Source: CAYWNA01 sp964459305
Lineage (GTDB): Bacteria > Planctomycetota > Planctomycetia > Pirellulales > Pirellulaceae
NCBI GenBank assembly: GCA_964459305.1
Contig: CAYWNA010000315.1
Location: 1 to 14,008, forward strand
Direction of reading: 5' to 3'
DNA length: 14,008 bases
Shown here in pieces: positions 13,783 through 14,008 of this stretch. Positions within the stretch are counted from its first letter, which is position 1, and the number at the start of each line of letters is the position of its first letter. Below the pieces are notes generated by a model. That model saw nothing but the letters and a program-made list of their open reading frames with translations. It did not search any database and was not told where the DNA came from. Position numbers and translations under genes: made by a program.

Positions 13783-14008
13783 ATGTCCGACCACACCAGA
13801 CTCGGCGTTGTGACGGCTACCATGCTGTTCTTCTATGGGATCGACAACACCCATCTATTTGCCCAGGGGGGCCCGGCCGAAGAGTTCTCGCGAATGCGCG
13901 AGCAACGCATGGGCGACGGAGGCGGTCGGGGTGGCGGCATGAGGGGGCGTGGAGGTCGGGGGGGCGCACGTCTGAGCCTGGGGGCACCAGATCGGGGCGT
14001 AGGGCGGC
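13783..14008 (+). CDS. Gly/Arg-rich, probably exported protein (cut by right edge)
   Basis: Seventy-five codons are visible. ATG 13783 follows GGAGG (13769-13773) at nine bases. A moderately hydrophobic head (RLGVVTATMLFFYGIDNTHLFAQGG) could be an export signal, with a possible cut after LFA or AQ. Then come a charged stretch (PAEEFSRMREQRMGD) and a Gly/Arg-rich run (GGGRGGGMRGRGGRGGA). Planctomycete exported proteins with such starts often carry EF-hand or other domains further on, but none is visible here, so no function is assigned. The Gly-rich run resembles the start-less frame at 13492-13611 in composition. Confidence 0.6.
   Translation, partial: MSDHTRLGVVTATMLFFYGIDNTHLFAQGGPAEEFSRMREQRMGDGGGRGGGMRGRGGRGGARLSLGAPDRGVGR

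Noticed and set aside
1..14008. tRNA or rRNA genes, CRISPR arrays, transposases
   Set aside because: No cloverleaf-like or ribosomal sequence, no regularly spaced direct repeats and no DDE or serine/tyrosine recombinase motifs were seen on either strand.

Overview
The window looks like accessory chromosome from a Planctomycetota bacterium, probably of the Pirellula/Rhodopirellula type. The clues are three DUF1559 pseudopilin-like genes, sigma factors of the planctomycete-specific ECF type, LRR/TPR and FG-GAP proteins with one N-terminal anchor, and small lipoproteins behind the DUF1559 genes. All family names come from reading the translations; no database was searched.

Left part (1-3121): a sigma-factor gene runs off the left edge on the minus strand (277 to 1), divergent from a complete sigma-factor gene (631-1251). 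Behind the second gene come a conserved leader, DUF1559 gene 1 (1418-2413) and a small lipoprotein-like gene (2457-2798). A decayed sigma-factor 5' fragment lies on the minus strand at 2911-3017.

Middle part (3122-9333): three plus-strand genes encode a membrane-anchored LRR-TPR protein, a CuA-like cupredoxin fused to a NosR/NapH-like polytopic iron-sulfur protein, and a membrane-anchored seven-repeat FG-GAP protein. The first two overlap by one base. A hairpin with a T-rich tail separates the second from the third. The group has the look of a membrane redox protein with two extracytoplasmic partner scaffolds, but no pathway can be assigned from the sequence alone.

Right part (9382-14008): a 58-codon relic of the sigma-factor C-terminus, the leader again, DUF1559 gene 2 and a lipoprotein; then the leader, DUF1559 gene 3, a 425-base gap with an inverted-repeat element, and a third lipoprotein; then a hairpin, a start-less Gly-rich frame and a Gly/Arg-rich gene cut by the right edge.

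The unifying theme is a repeated module: sigma-factor 3' end (intact, relic, or only its last codon and stop), leader of about 165 bases, DUF1559 gene, small lipoprotein. The leader is kept far better than the genes around it: 126 of 127 bases match between the copies before genes 1 and 2. A fourth copy (366-450) has no DUF1559 gene. The leader is the best candidate here for an undescribed regulatory or recombination element.
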